Program-made: the position numbers and the translations under genes | The notes under the pieces: model-generated | What the model was told of the DNA's origin: nothing | Database searches by the model: none | Seen by the model: only the letters and a program-made list of their open reading frames with translations | Source of the DNA: Kofleriaceae bacterium | GTDB taxonomy: Bacteria; Myxococcota_A; Polyangia; Haliangiales; Haliangiaceae | Reading direction: 5' to 3' | Assembly (NCBI GenBank): GCA_025357755.1 | Contig: JANXOP010000273.1 | Span: forward strand, 79,612 to 143,611 | Length of the DNA stretch: 64,000 nucleotides | In this document: one piece after another, positions 49,202 through 59,811 of the stretch | Layout: each line of letters starts with the position of its first letter | Position numbering within the stretch: the stretch's first letter is position 1

Positions 49202-49719
49202 AGCGGCGCATAGCCCGCATCGACGCCGGTCTCGGTGTAGTGCGGTGCCCAGCCACTGATCTGTTGGAACAAACGAATCGCACGGATCCGGCGCTCGCTA
49301 CAGAGATCGAACCAGTGGTGCGTACCGCGAGGGACACGCAGGAGATCGCCGGCAACCACCTCGACGGCGATCACGCCGCTCTCGAGGTGGAGATGAAAGA
49401 TGCCGCGACCGGCGAGCGTGAAGCGAACCTCGTCTTCATCGTGCCAGTGCTCGCTCTTGAACTTCGCGAGCATCGCACCGAGGTTCGGTGTGTCGGGCTT
49501 GATATCGATCACGTCCGCGGTGACGAAGCCGCCCTGCTGTTTCAGCTTCGCGATCGGTGCCGCGTACGCGGCGAGGACCTCGTCGGCCGAGGCGCCTTCG
49601 GGCAATGGCCGATCGGCCGCCCATCGCTCGTACTGGATCCCGAGCGGCGCGAGGTGTGCGGCGATCGCATCCGGATCGGTGAGCGTGGTGTGAGTGTCGC
49701 GTAGATAGAGCGTTGCCAT
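49183..49719 (-). CDS. mtnD: Acireductone dioxygenase
   Basis: FKSEHWHDEDEVRFTLAGRGIFHLH cupin metal site; VPRGTHHWFDL. Confidence 0.95.
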   Translation of the reverse strand: MATLYLRDTHTTLTDPDAIAAHLAPLGIQYERWAADRPLPEGASADEVLAAYAAPIAKLKQQGGFVTADVIDIKPDTPNLGAMLAKFKSEHWHDEDEVRFTLAGRGIFHLHLESGVIAVEVVAGDLLRVPRGTHHWFDLCSERRIRAIRLFQQISGWAPHYTETGVDAGYAPLCLGPA

Positions 49720-49720
49720 G

Positions 49721-50305
49721 TCATCTCCCGAACTGTTGGCGGCCCACGACCTCGAACAAGAACTCGAAGATCTCGACGTGGCGGAATGCCTCCTCGAGGC
49801 TCGACCCCCACGTGGTCAGGCCGTGCCCCGCGACGAGTACGCCGTGCGTGGTGGGCTCGAGCACGCGCTCGATCTGGCGCGCGAGGTGAGGCACATCCTG
49901 CGAGTTCGCGAGCACCGGCACGCGTTCGTGATGCTCGTGCGTGGTGACCCCGGCTAGCCCTTTCAACATCTCGTAGCCGGTGATCACCAGCTCGTGCGGG
50001 TGATGGCTCGACAGCAGCGTGTTCCACACGGAGTGAACGTGGAGGACCGAGCGCGCGCCGCGAGCGACGAGCGCGAGGTGGATCGCCGTCTCGGCGGAGG
50101 GCTTGCCGGTACCCTCGATCACCGCGCCCTTCGCATCCACCACGACGAGCTGTTCGGTGGTCAGCGTGCCCTTGTCGACCCCGCTCGCCGTGATCACGAG
50201 CCCCGCATCGCAGACCGCGCTGAAGTTGCCGCCGGTGCCGACGGCGAGGTTCCGCGCGTGGAGCCGGCGGACGGTCTCGACGAGCTCGTTCGCGATCCGA
50301 TCCAC
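49721..50305 (-). CDS. mtnB: Methylthioribulose-1-phosphate dehydratase
   Basis: AVGTGGNFSAV; GARSVLHVHSVWNTLLS; GVLVAGHGLTTWG. Confidence 0.95.
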   Translation of the reverse strand: MDRIANELVETVRRLHARNLAVGTGGNFSAVCDAGLVITASGVDKGTLTTEQLVVVDAKGAVIEGTGKPSAETAIHLALVARGARSVLHVHSVWNTLLSSHHPHELVITGYEMLKGLAGVTTHEHHERVPVLANSQDVPHLARQIERVLEPTTHGVLVAGHGLTTWGSSLEEAFRHVEIFEFLFEVVGRQQFGR

Positions 50306-50340
50306 CGCGGCAGGATACCGCCACGGGTTACGCTCCGCAC

Positions 50341-51892
50341 GTGGCGAAGAAGCAGAAGGTGTTCGATCCGCTCGCGCAGGTCCGGACCAAGCCGAGCGCG
50401 GTCAAGGCACTCGAGATCAACCCGGCCGGTGCCCGCAATGCGGGACTCGGCGAATTCACGCCGTACCAGCAGTTTCCGACGGAGATCTTTGCCTGCAAGA
50501 ACGCAACTGACGATCTTTCGCGGCATCGCGTGGGATGGCGTGCAGACGATTCCCAGAGCGATCGGCTCGTTGAGGAAGCTCACCCACCTCACGCTCGGCG
50601 GGCTCGGCTTCACGACGCTCCCAGCGGAGCTCGGCAAGCTGACCGCGCTCGTCGAGCTCGACCTGGTCTATGCAGATGCCATCACCGAGCTCCCGGCGGC
50701 GATCGGCAAGCTCGCGAAGCTGCAGCGCCTCAGCTGTGGCTACTGCGAAGCCCTCGTGAAGTTGCCACCGACGATCGGCAAGCTGAAGCAGCTGCGCGAG
50801 CTCTCACTCGGCTACACCGCCTTGCGCGGGCTCCCGAAGCAGACCTGGGATCTAGCGCAGCTAAAGACCCTGTATCTACCGGACGAGCTCGGCAAGGTGC
50901 CTCCCGGTATCGGCAAGCTGCGCTCGCTCGAAACGCTCTCGATCTCGGCGCGCGCCCTCGCGGGGATCGCGAACGAGCTGCCGAAGCTCGCGGCGCTGAA
51001 GTCGCTGCACATCTCGGGTAAAGCGAAGACCCTGCCTCGCCAGATCGGCGAGCTCGCGAACCTCGTCGAGCTGCGAATCAGCTATCTCGATCTCGAGACG
51101 CTGCCCGCGCTCGCCGGCTTGAAGAAGCTCGAGCTCCTGGAGATCGCCGGTAACAAGTTGACGTCCGTGGCGTCGCTGGTGACCGCGCTGCCGAAGCTGC
51201 GCGAGCTCGATTACGCCGGCAATCCCGTCGCCAAGGCAGAGCGCCACATGATCGATGCAGCGATGAAGCAGGCTCCTACGAGGCGCAAGCTGACGCCGGT
51301 CGCGCAGACACCGGCGGTAGGGCCGAAGCCCGCGATGATCGGCAAGATCGCGAGCATCAATGCGTCGCTGACGATGGCGCTCGCGGATGCGTCGCATCTC
51401 GCTGCGTGGCGCGGCACCGGCGACGACGACGAGCTCGAGGACAGCGATTGGGAGCGGGCGCGGATCGCGACCCACAGGCGCGCAGCGGGTCCGATCACGT
51501 TCGCCGGGGGCAAGCCCGCGATCGCTCTGACGATGGAGGTCGGCAGCGGCATCGCCGAGATCTTTCGGGTGGGTGATCGCATCATCGTGTGTGAAGGCAT
51601 CGGTGATGAATATCTCGAGGACGAGTTGTTCCTCGAATGGGTGGCAAGTCCGCTCGATCGCCCTCGCAAGGCCGGCACGATCGCCTTGCCGACCAAGACC
51701 CTCGCGATCGTCCCGACGACCGACGCGGGGACGAAGGTCAAGAAGCTCGCGCTCGGAGCGATCGTCAAGTTCGGCGATGACAACTGCGGTCGAGCGATCA
51801 ACCTCGGCTGGTCCGTCGCGAAGCTCGAGCTCGAACGCCGGATCGAGAGCTCGTGGGGCGAGGCGCGGCGCTGTTCGATCACGAAGGCGTGA
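50341..51892 (+). pseudogene. Leucine-rich-repeat protein, apparently frameshifted near 50500-50515
   Basis: GTG 50341 frame: AKKQKVFDPLAQVRTKPSAVKALEINPAGARNAGLGEFTPYQQFPTEIFACKN; then +1 frame LTIFRGIAWDGVQTIPRAIGSLRKLTHLTLGGLGFTTLPAELGKL with continuing LRRs. Confidence 0.7.
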
Positions 51893-51974
51893 ACCAGCCG
51901 ATTCATGCGAGTAGCGCGCCTGACCATCGACATACGATCCTCAACCTGCGCGATTCTGTTTAGACTTCTCCACG

Positions 51975-54900
51975 ATGAGTGACGAGCTGTACGCGAAGGT
52001 TGGCCCCGAACGCGCGGGGGCGCTCGATCGCTACCTGGCGACCACCGCGGCTCGCAACGGCTCGGCGTGGTCGGCGACGTACAACGTGCTCGATCCGGTG
52101 CTCGAGATTTCGCATGGCGATGCCGCGGTGTTCGCGCGGATCCTCGACGGCATCGCCGCGGTGATGACGAAGAGCGACGAGGCGCGGTTCGAGCAGCAGG
52201 CGATCCGGTCATGCAGCGGCCTGTGCGCCACGAGCATGATCGAGGTGCTCGACGGCGCGGTGCAGCTCGCGCAACCGGGGTGGTTCGTACAGCTGGTGGT
52301 GCCACCGCTCGTGCGCCTGGACGAAGCGGACTTCACCCCTACGTGGCGCGCGCTGATCGGGCTGGCGGTCGGCATCGAGCGCGAGGGACAGCACCCCGGC
52401 TATCCGATCGCCGTGGGGCTCGCAGCGCTGATCGAGCGCGGCGATGTGAGGCAGTGGATCGAGCTCCTCGCGCCACTCGCCCAGGCCGCGAAGCGCAGCA
52501 TCTATGGCTTGTTCGAGTACGGCCTCACGGGGCTCGCGCAGCGTGGCCTCGATGATAGCGATCTCGGCGATGCCTTGCGGCTCGCGATCGCGATGTTCGA
52601 TCACGGCCTCGAACCTGCCGCTACGCTCGAAGCGCTCGGGACACCCGTCCAGCTCGATCTCGCGACGAAGCTCGCGAAGGCCGGCGTCGATCCGCGGCTC
52701 GTCATCACGAATGGCGTCGCGTACTTTCAAGAGCTCGGTCAGCTCGAAGATGGCGGCGAGCGGTTGGAGCACATCGCGATCGAGCTGCATCGCCGCGGCC
52801 TACGCCAGCTCCTGTTCGAGGACGGGCTCGACTACCTGCTAGTGCTCGAGCGCGAGCACGGGCTCGCGGAGCGCGGCATCGCGCTGATCGAGACGATGAT
52901 CGCGCACGATCTCGAACCGGCGATCATCTTTCGCTGGTCGATGCCGCGCATCGTCGGCTTCATGCGGCCGGCGTGGAGTGCGGCCGAGCTGCTCGGGTTT
53001 GCCGAGATGTTGGTCGAGCGCGACATCGCACCGGAAGCCGCGATCACGTGGGCCGCACGGCCGCTCTCCGAGATCGCGACGGACGCCGACGATTTCCGTC
53101 GGCTCGCGGGTGCCGTGGTCTCGCTCGTCGCGAGCTTGCAGGCCTTCGGCGTCGATCACCGCGAGGTGCTATTCCACGATGTCGCGCAGCTCGCGCAGAC
53201 CGGCAACGAATCGCAGACCTTCCGCGAGCTGCTCGAGGCGTTCTCGGGCCTGCTCGCGGCGTGGACCGGCGAACCGACCGAGTTGCTCGCGACCGCCCTG
53301 CCCGCGGCCGCACGCGAAGCCGTAGGTCGGCCATGGGTGCTCGCGATCGCGCTCGCGAACGCGACGCGCCTGGCACGCGAGGGCCGCAAGGCCGAGGCGA
53401 TCACGCTGCTCTCCATCGGGGTGAAGACCGCCGCCGGGCTCGATCCGGATCGCTTCGAAGCGGTGCTGCTCGCGGTCGAGCGCCGGTACGCCGAGCTCCC
53501 TGCCGAGCTCGCGGCTCACGCTTCGATCGCGGCGGGCGTCCTCGCTGGCACGCACCTCGAACGCCTCGATCGTGTGCTCCAGCTGATCGCGGAGGCGAAC
53601 CAGCGCGAGCCGGTGGGCTCGCTCGCCACGGTGCTTCCCGAGCTCGCGCGCATGGCCGGCGATCCCGAGGGTTTCGCGCACCTGATCGAGACGATGCGGC
53701 CACTGCCGATCCGGATCGCGACGGTCGCGGCGCAGGCCGTGCGCAACGATGCGGCGGCCGCGCGACACGTGCTCGAAGCGCTCGGGCGATGGGCGACGAC
53801 CGCGGACCGGCTGACGACGCTCGATCGCTTCACGTTCGGCCGCATCGCGTCGCCGAGCGGGTTGATCGCGTGCGTCGAGCGCGCGCACGAAGCGGTGGCG
53901 GATCTTCCGGATCGCCGCGTGCTTACCGAGCTGCTCGAGCACGCGCGTACCGAGGCGACGTTCGTGCAGATGTGCACGCTGGTGCCTCCGCTCTTGCGCG
54001 ATGCCCGCGGCCCGCTCGTCGATGGCCTTCAGCGCGCGCACGAGCTCGTCGCGCGTAACCCGCATGCCTGGACGTATCTCGTCGCGCCGGCGCTCGTGAC
54101 CGCGAAGCAACACGCGGGGGAGTTGCTCTCGACCGCCAGCCTGATCCCGCATCGCTTCATCGAGCGCGAAGCCGATCTCGCGGTGATTCGCGATCTGATC
54201 GCGCAACGCGGTGTGCGCGCGATCGAGCTGATCGCGAACCTCGTGGTACCGGCGCTCGCGCGCAAGATCATGTCGTCGCTCGCCGACCATCGCGAGCTAC
54301 TCGACCGCTACCTGCGCGAGGTCGGGTTCTCCGATGCCGATGTCTACGCGCACTTCGCCGAGATCGTGAATGCGGGCGGCGATGCGACGAAGATCGCGTC
54401 GCTGCGCGCCGAGATCGCCGAGCTCACCGCCGGGATTCGCGCGGGCGACGTGACCGCTGCGCAGCGCGCGCACTCGCTGTTCGGCGTCGCGCTTCAACAT
54501 GTCTTCCCGCCCGCAGTCTCCGCGACCAGTGCGATGTGGACGCGGCTCGTCGAGATGATGCCCGACCGCCCCGACGATGTCCGCGTCCTGTGGCCAGATG
54601 GTCACGACCAGCCGCTCGAGGTCGCCGCGGGCAGCTGGCAGCTCACCGGCATGCACGACCTCTCGGTGTTCGGATGGTTGAGCACGGTGCTCCCCGATGA
54701 CCGCGAACCACGCGGCCTCGGTGCGCTCGGCTGGGACCTGCTGACCGCGTGGTCGGAAGGCCGGCTCGCGCGCGAGAAGATCGCGCTCACGCGCTCGCTG
54801 CTCGCCCATGTCGAAACCCTACCGAGCGCGACGTACGAGTCCGCGTCGCAACTGCTCGCGATCCGGGCGCTCGCGGCCGACCGGCTGAGCGGGCTCGTCG

Positions 54901-55754
54901 AGACCGCGGTGGTCGCCGCGCGTGCCGACGATCCAGCCCGCGTCGATCGCCTCGTCCAGACGCGCCTCGGGCCCGCGCCCCGCATCGGCCCCGGCCTGAT
55001 CAAATCCCTGACCAAGACGCTCGATGCCATGCGTGCCGGTTCGCTCGCGCGTGCCGAGGCGATGCAGCGCCTGCAAGGCCAGCTCGCGATGTTCGAGCTG
55101 CCCGACGATCCGATCGCACTTCTCGAAGGCGATCTCGCCGCCGCGTTGCACGCCTTGCCCGTGCGCCGTGTCGCGATCGAGCCCGGCAAGGAGCTCGCGC
55201 GGATCCACGCTGACCTCGTCGGCCAGGAGCTCGCCGAGATGACCGCGGTGATCGCGAAGGCGCTCGAATATCGGGCGTCGTCGCAGCTCGTCACGCTCGA
55301 TTGTACGGTCACCAAGCGCGCCTTGCACGCACCGATCGGGCTGACCGCCGGCGTGTGCGTCGCGAGTGATGCCGAGCTGTGGAACCAGCCGAGCTTCATG
55401 CACCTCGCGCTGTGGCTCGAAGGTGTGTGCATGGGCAGCACGCATCTCCTCGTGCTCACCGAGGGTGACCAGCGCTACCTCGCCCTGCCCGGCATCAACC
55501 CATCCTTCGGCTTGCTCGCTCGCATCGAAGCCACGGTCGTGCTTCGCGCGATCCTCGATCGCGTGCAGCGGCTCGCTCGCGAGGCCGGTCTCGCGGGGGT
55601 CTGGATCCCGACTTCGCCTGGCATTCACTCGAACCGGCGCGCGATCCACGACGCGCTGATCGAGCTAGAGCTGCGCGAACGCACCACCTCTGGCCACGCC
55701 TTCAGCTACAGCCCGTACGCGTATCGCATCGACCGCGTCTGGCAGCTCGACTAG
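51975..55754 (+). CDS. Large orphan alpha-helical protein (1259 aa)
   Basis: Long uninterrupted ORF; Ala/Leu-rich helical repeats; distinct C-terminus LALPGINPSFGLL..GVWIPTSPGIHSNRRAIHDAL. Confidence 0.85.
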   Translation: MSDELYAKVGPERAGALDRYLATTAARNGSAWSATYNVLDPVLEISHGDAAVFARILDGIAAVMTKSDEARFEQQAIRSCSGLCATSMIEVLDGAVQLAQPGWFVQLVVPPLVRLDEADFTPTWRALIGLAVGIEREGQHPGYPIAVGLAALIERGDVRQWIELLAPLAQAAKRSIYGLFEYGLTGLAQRGLDDSDLGDALRLAIAMFDHGLEPAATLEALGTPVQLDLATKLAKAGVDPRLVITNGVAYFQELGQLEDGGERLEHIAIELHRRGLRQLLFEDGLDYLLVLEREHGLAERGIALIETMIAHDLEPAIIFRWSMPRIVGFMRPAWSAAELLGFAEMLVERDIAPEAAITWAARPLSEIATDADDFRRLAGAVVSLVASLQAFGVDHREVLFHDVAQLAQTGNESQTFRELLEAFSGLLAAWTGEPTELLATALPAAAREAVGRPWVLAIALANATRLAREGRKAEAITLLSIGVKTAAGLDPDRFEAVLLAVERRYAELPAELAAHASIAAGVLAGTHLERLDRVLQLIAEANQREPVGSLATVLPELARMAGDPEGFAHLIETMRPLPIRIATVAAQAVRNDAAAARHVLEALGRWATTADRLTTLDRFTFGRIASPSGLIACVERAHEAVADLPDRRVLTELLEHARTEATFVQMCTLVPPLLRDARGPLVDGLQRAHELVARNPHAWTYLVAPALVTAKQHAGELLSTASLIPHRFIEREADLAVIRDLIAQRGVRAIELIANLVVPALARKIMSSLADHRELLDRYLREVGFSDADVYAHFAEIVNAGGDATKIASLRAEIAELTAGIRAGDVTAAQRAHSLFGVALQHVFPPAVSATSAMWTRLVEMMPDRPDDVRVLWPDGHDQPLEVAAGSWQLTGMHDLSVFGWLSTVLPDDREPRGLGALGWDLLTAWSEGRLAREKIALTRSLLAHVETLPSATYESASQLLAIRALAADRLSGLVETAVVAARADDPARVDRLVQTRLGPAPRIGPGLIKSLTKTLDAMRAGSLARAEAMQRLQGQLAMFELPDDPIALLEGDLAAALHALPVRRVAIEPGKELARIHADLVGQELAEMTAVIAKALEYRASSQLVTLDCTVTKRALHAPIGLTAGVCVASDAELWNQPSFMHLALWLEGVCMGSTHLLVLTEGDQRYLALPGINPSFGLLARIEATVVLRAILDRVQRLAREAGLAGVWIPTSPGIHSNRRAIHDALIELELRERTTSGHAFSYSPYAYRIDRVWQLD

Positions 55755-56434
55755 AAGCAGGCACCGACCCTGTGACCGAAGCGCATGATGTTCGGAAGGA
55801 ACGCGTGACACGTGCCCGCGCCACACGACGGCGCGAGCGTATCGCACAGCTGCTGGCAGACATTGTTGGCGCATGCGAGCCGAGGACCGCAATCGTTCTG
55901 GACCGAGCACGCAGCTCCCTGCACGGCGCCGTGCTGGGAGTTGCAGAACGTGCCGTAGTCCTGCGTCTGCTCGGGGAACACCGTGCCCGACAGGAAGTAA
56001 CAGTGGTCGCCCGCGGAGCTGCAGGCTTGATCGGCCACCGGGTCGCAGTTCTGCTCGCACGCACCGAACGTCGTGAGGTGCACATCGAGACAAGCACCGA
56101 ACGAGCAATCGGCGGAGGTGCGACAGATGGGCGTGCAATCACCGGTGCCCGCGCCGAGCTCGATGCACACATCGCGCGGTGCACAGGCCGCAGTTCCGGG
56201 ACAGGCCGTCGTGGCGGCAAGCGTACCCGGCGGCGAGCTGCACACCGTGGCGCCGTCACCAGAGAGGTAACACGCGGCCCCTGCTTGACAGCCCGTGAGA
56301 TCGAACGGATCACACGCGACCGTCGAGGCGTCGAACGCATCGACGAGACCGTCGAAGGGCTGCGCATCGACCTGCTCCGCAAATCCCACGCGTCCGCACC
56401 CACCGAGTGCGAGAGCAAGGATGAGAGCTCGCAC
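55752..56434 (-). CDS. Cys-rich lipoprotein
   Basis: GTG start; VRALILALALGGCGRVGF lipobox; repeated Cys motifs (CRTSADCSFGACLD, CSVQNDCGPRLACANNVCQQLC). Confidence 0.75.
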
Positions 56435-56502
56435 GAAATCAGCATGACATAGTGCGGCCCGGATATCCCGGTCCGGAGATCCTGGCCCTGTTATCCTGGG
56501 GC

Positions 56503-59500
56503 GTGGGTGATCCGGTGAGCCTCGGCGAGTTCGAGATCCTACGGATCTTGGGCGAAGGCGGCTCGTCCGTGGTGTACGCGGCACGTCGCAACGGCATCGA
56601 GATCGCGCTCAAGGTGCTGCGCGAGGACATCCAACTCACCGAAGGCGAACGCCGTCGGTTTCTCGCCGAAGCGGATCAGCTCGCGAAGCTCTCTCATCCC
56701 GGCGTGATCCACGTGCTCGATGCCGGGACCCTACCGGATGGTCGACCGTTCCTCGCCTTGCCGCTGCTCCACGGCGAGACGCTCGCGGCGCGCATCGCCC
56801 GCGGGCCGATGCCGGTCGCGACCGCGCTCGCGTATTTCTACGCCGCCGCGGATGCCGTCACCGAGCTTCATCGCGCCAGCCTCCTGCATCGCGATCTCAA
56901 GCCCGAGAACTTCTTCCTCGACGAAGACGAAGGTCGGCTCGTACTGCTCGATTTCGGGATCGCGCGCGATCCAGATGCGATCGCCTCGACCGCGACCCAG
57001 CAAGGCCAAGTTCGCGGCACGCCCGCGTACATGGCGCCCGAGCGGTTCTTCGGGGTCGCGGCGAGCGAACCGAGCGAGGTCTACGAGCTCGCTGCCACGC
57101 TCCACATGATGCTCGCCGGTCACCTGCCGTGGGACAACGGCGCGGATCTCGACGCGCGGCTCGATCCGAAATTGTCGTCGGCGATCGCGCCGTCGATCAC
57201 CGCGGTGTTGCGGGGTGCGCTCGCCGTGCGTGCGGAGGCCCGGCCGCAGACCGTGGTCGCGCTCGTCACCGCGCTGCGGAATGACAGCGAGCCCGCGAAC
57301 CGTGCGACGCGCACGTTGCCGAACGCGGCCGCGATCGCACGCGCGGCGAGCTTCCCGCCACCGGTCGCCGCGACGACGAAGAAGATGCGGCGGCGGACGC
57401 CGGGGATCGCGGCGGCGCTCGTGATCCTCGTCGTGGGTGGCGCCGGGTTCGCGCTCCTACGCAAGCCGGCCGAGCGGATCGTCGCGGACCTCGTCGCCAC
57501 GCGCCGCGTGATCGTGGTGCTCGATCCACGCAACATCTCGGGCCTCGAGGAGCATGCGTGGCTCTCGACCGCGATCGCCGAACGCACGCGGCTCGGGCTC
57601 GCACTCGGTGGTTCGCTCGTCGCACCGGATGAAGACTCGATGCACGAGCTGTCCCTCGATGTCACTTCGCCGAAGGGCATTGCCGATCCGGCCCTGCTCG
57701 CGCAGATCCACACGCGCGCGAACGCTGCACTCGTGATGACCAGCTCGTACGTTGCCGAGAGTGATCACACTCTGCGGATCTCGTTCATCGTGCAAGATGG
57801 AGTCTCCGGGGCGGTCGTCGCCTCGTCGAGCTCGACCGGCACGATCGACGATCTCGCGCTCGTCGTGAGCCGCTCGGTCGGCGAGCTGCGCACGGCGCTC
57901 GGAGATAGCCCCTCGGCCGACGAGCACGTGGTCACCGATTCGCTGCCTACCGGTGGCGAAGCCTCGAAGCAGTACGCCGAGGGCCTGCGCTGTGCACGGC
58001 GCTACGCGTATGGCTGCGCGAAAGCACATCTCGACCGCGCGGTCGCGCTCGCACCCACCAGCGCGCTCGCACACGATGCCCTCGCCGAGGCGAACCATGC
58101 ACTCGGCGACGATACGGGTGCCAAGGTCGAAGCCGCGCGTGCGCTCGAGCTCGGACACCAGCTACCCGAGGAGCCGCGCCTCTCACTCGAGGCGCACGCC
58201 GCGGCCTACAGCTTCGCGTGGCCCGAGGCGGTCGAGGCGTACACCTCGCTCGTCGCGAAGTATCCCGGAGATCTGCGCCACGCACTCGGTCTCGCCGACG
58301 CGCAATCGAGCGACGGCAAACCGGTGGCTGCCTTCGCGACGCTCGAGAACGCGCGCAAGACCTCGAAGGACCCGCGCCTCGATCTGTACGAAGCAAAGAT
58401 CGCGGATCGCGCGAATGATTTTCCGCGCGAGGTCCAGGCCGCCGATCGGGCGATCAAGGCAGCCGACGAGCTCGGCGAGCGCGAGCTCGGTGCCTACGCG
58501 CGGCTGAACAAGGGTTGGGCGCTCGTCACGCTCAGCAAACTCGACGAAGCCAAGACCGTGCTCGAGGAGGCGCTGCGCATCTTCAGCACCGAGGGCAACC
58601 GCAATGGCACGTCGCGAGCGCTGCTCGATCTCGGCACGCTGCTCGAGCAAAAGGGTGACTACGAGAACGCGCGCAAGACGTACGAAGACGCATTGCGGAT
58701 CGCGCGCGACCTCGGCAACCAATCGGCGATCGCCACGGTCCTCCTCGATCTCGGTCAAGTGCTCGGCGAGTCCTCCGAGCCCGACAGCGCGCGCGCACGG
58801 TACGAGGAGGCACTCGGCATCGCGCGTACGATCGGCGATATCAACTTGACCGAGGAGACGCTCGTCAACCTGGGCTCGCTCGCCTCGAAGAGCATGGACC
58901 TGGAAGGCGCGAACAAGGCGTTCGACGAGGCGCTCGCGATCGCGCGAGCACACAGTCACCACCGCGTGATCGCCGCCGTGCTCGTCGATACCGGCAATAT
59001 TCAGGAGCGCATCGGCGAGCTCGAAAAGGCGGTCGCACTGGGCAAAGAAGGGGTCGCGGAGGCGCGCAAAGCCAACGAGCCCGCGATCCTCAACTCGGCA
59101 CTCACCGCGCTCGCCGAGCATCTCTCGGAGCAGGGCGATTTCGATAGCGCGCTCGCGACCTTCGACGAGCTCGGGAAGATCCAGACCGACGCTGGCGACA
59201 AGGTCGGCCTCATCAACACGAACGTCATCCGGGTCGGTGTACTCGGTGCCGCGAACCGCGATGCCGAAGCCAAGAAGCTCGCGCTCGAGACCCTCACGCT
59301 CGTCGATAAGAAATCCGATCCAGACGACTACGGCTGGCTGAAGCTCGGACTCGCGAAGCGAGAGGCCGAGACCGGACACTTCGATGCCGCGGACCCCTTG
59401 ATCGCGGCTGCCGAGAGCGTCGTCATCAACGCCGGTGATGCGAGCCTCGCGACCGAGATCCGGATCGTCAAGGCCGAGATCCTCGGAGGGCGGCGCAAGC

Positions 59501-59721
59501 TCGATCAGGCTCGCGCCGCGCTCGCGAAGCTTCGCCTCGAGAGCCGCAATGACGAGGGGATCCTGCTCGAGATCGATATCGTCGGTGCGACGATCGATTG
59601 GTCATACGGCCACGATCCGGCCGCGCGCGTGCGGCTCGGAGAGCTAGCGAAGAAGGCGCGCGCACGAGGATCCGGCACGATGGCGCGCGAGGCCGAGCAC
59701 GAGATGGCCACCAAACACTAG
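56503..59721 (+). CDS. Ser/Thr protein kinase - TM - TPR array
   Basis: GEGGSSVVYAA, HRDLKPENFFL, LLDFGIAR; TM AAALVILVVGGAGFALL; many TPRs. Confidence 0.92.
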   Translation: MGDPVSLGEFEILRILGEGGSSVVYAARRNGIEIALKVLREDIQLTEGERRRFLAEADQLAKLSHPGVIHVLDAGTLPDGRPFLALPLLHGETLAARIARGPMPVATALAYFYAAADAVTELHRASLLHRDLKPENFFLDEDEGRLVLLDFGIARDPDAIASTATQQGQVRGTPAYMAPERFFGVAASEPSEVYELAATLHMMLAGHLPWDNGADLDARLDPKLSSAIAPSITAVLRGALAVRAEARPQTVVALVTALRNDSEPANRATRTLPNAAAIARAASFPPPVAATTKKMRRRTPGIAAALVILVVGGAGFALLRKPAERIVADLVATRRVIVVLDPRNISGLEEHAWLSTAIAERTRLGLALGGSLVAPDEDSMHELSLDVTSPKGIADPALLAQIHTRANAALVMTSSYVAESDHTLRISFIVQDGVSGAVVASSSSTGTIDDLALVVSRSVGELRTALGDSPSADEHVVTDSLPTGGEASKQYAEGLRCARRYAYGCAKAHLDRAVALAPTSALAHDALAEANHALGDDTGAKVEAARALELGHQLPEEPRLSLEAHAAAYSFAWPEAVEAYTSLVAKYPGDLRHALGLADAQSSDGKPVAAFATLENARKTSKDPRLDLYEAKIADRANDFPREVQAADRAIKAADELGERELGAYARLNKGWALVTLSKLDEAKTVLEEALRIFSTEGNRNGTSRALLDLGTLLEQKGDYENARKTYEDALRIARDLGNQSAIATVLLDLGQVLGESSEPDSARARYEEALGIARTIGDINLTEETLVNLGSLASKSMDLEGANKAFDEALAIARAHSHHRVIAAVLVDTGNIQERIGELEKAVALGKEGVAEARKANEPAILNSALTALAEHLSEQGDFDSALATFDELGKIQTDAGDKVGLINTNVIRVGVLGAANRDAEAKKLALETLTLVDKKSDPDDYGWLKLGLAKREAETGHFDAADPLIAAAESVVINAGDASLATEIRIVKAEILGGRRKLDQARAALAKLRLESRNDEGILLEIDIVGATIDWSYGHDPAARVRLGELAKKARARGSGTMAREAEHEMATKH

Positions 59722-59724
59722 ATA

Positions 59725-59785
59725 CGTGAACAAAACCAGTTATTTAGCGTTGTAAGGTTTCTTAAAATTCCCAGACACGTTCACG
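59725..59785. promoter_or_regulatory. Inverted repeat CGTGAAC...GTTCACG with nested AAAACC/GGTTT in an AT-richer leader
   Basis: Perfect 7-bp arms at 59725-59731 and 59779-59785. Confidence 0.35.
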
Positions 59786-59811
59786 CAACATCTCGGGCGC
59801 ACCGTAGATGC

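Noticed and set aside
48569-50305. Novel operon
   Set aside because: Ordinary methionine-salvage gene set (mtnB, mtnD, mtnC).
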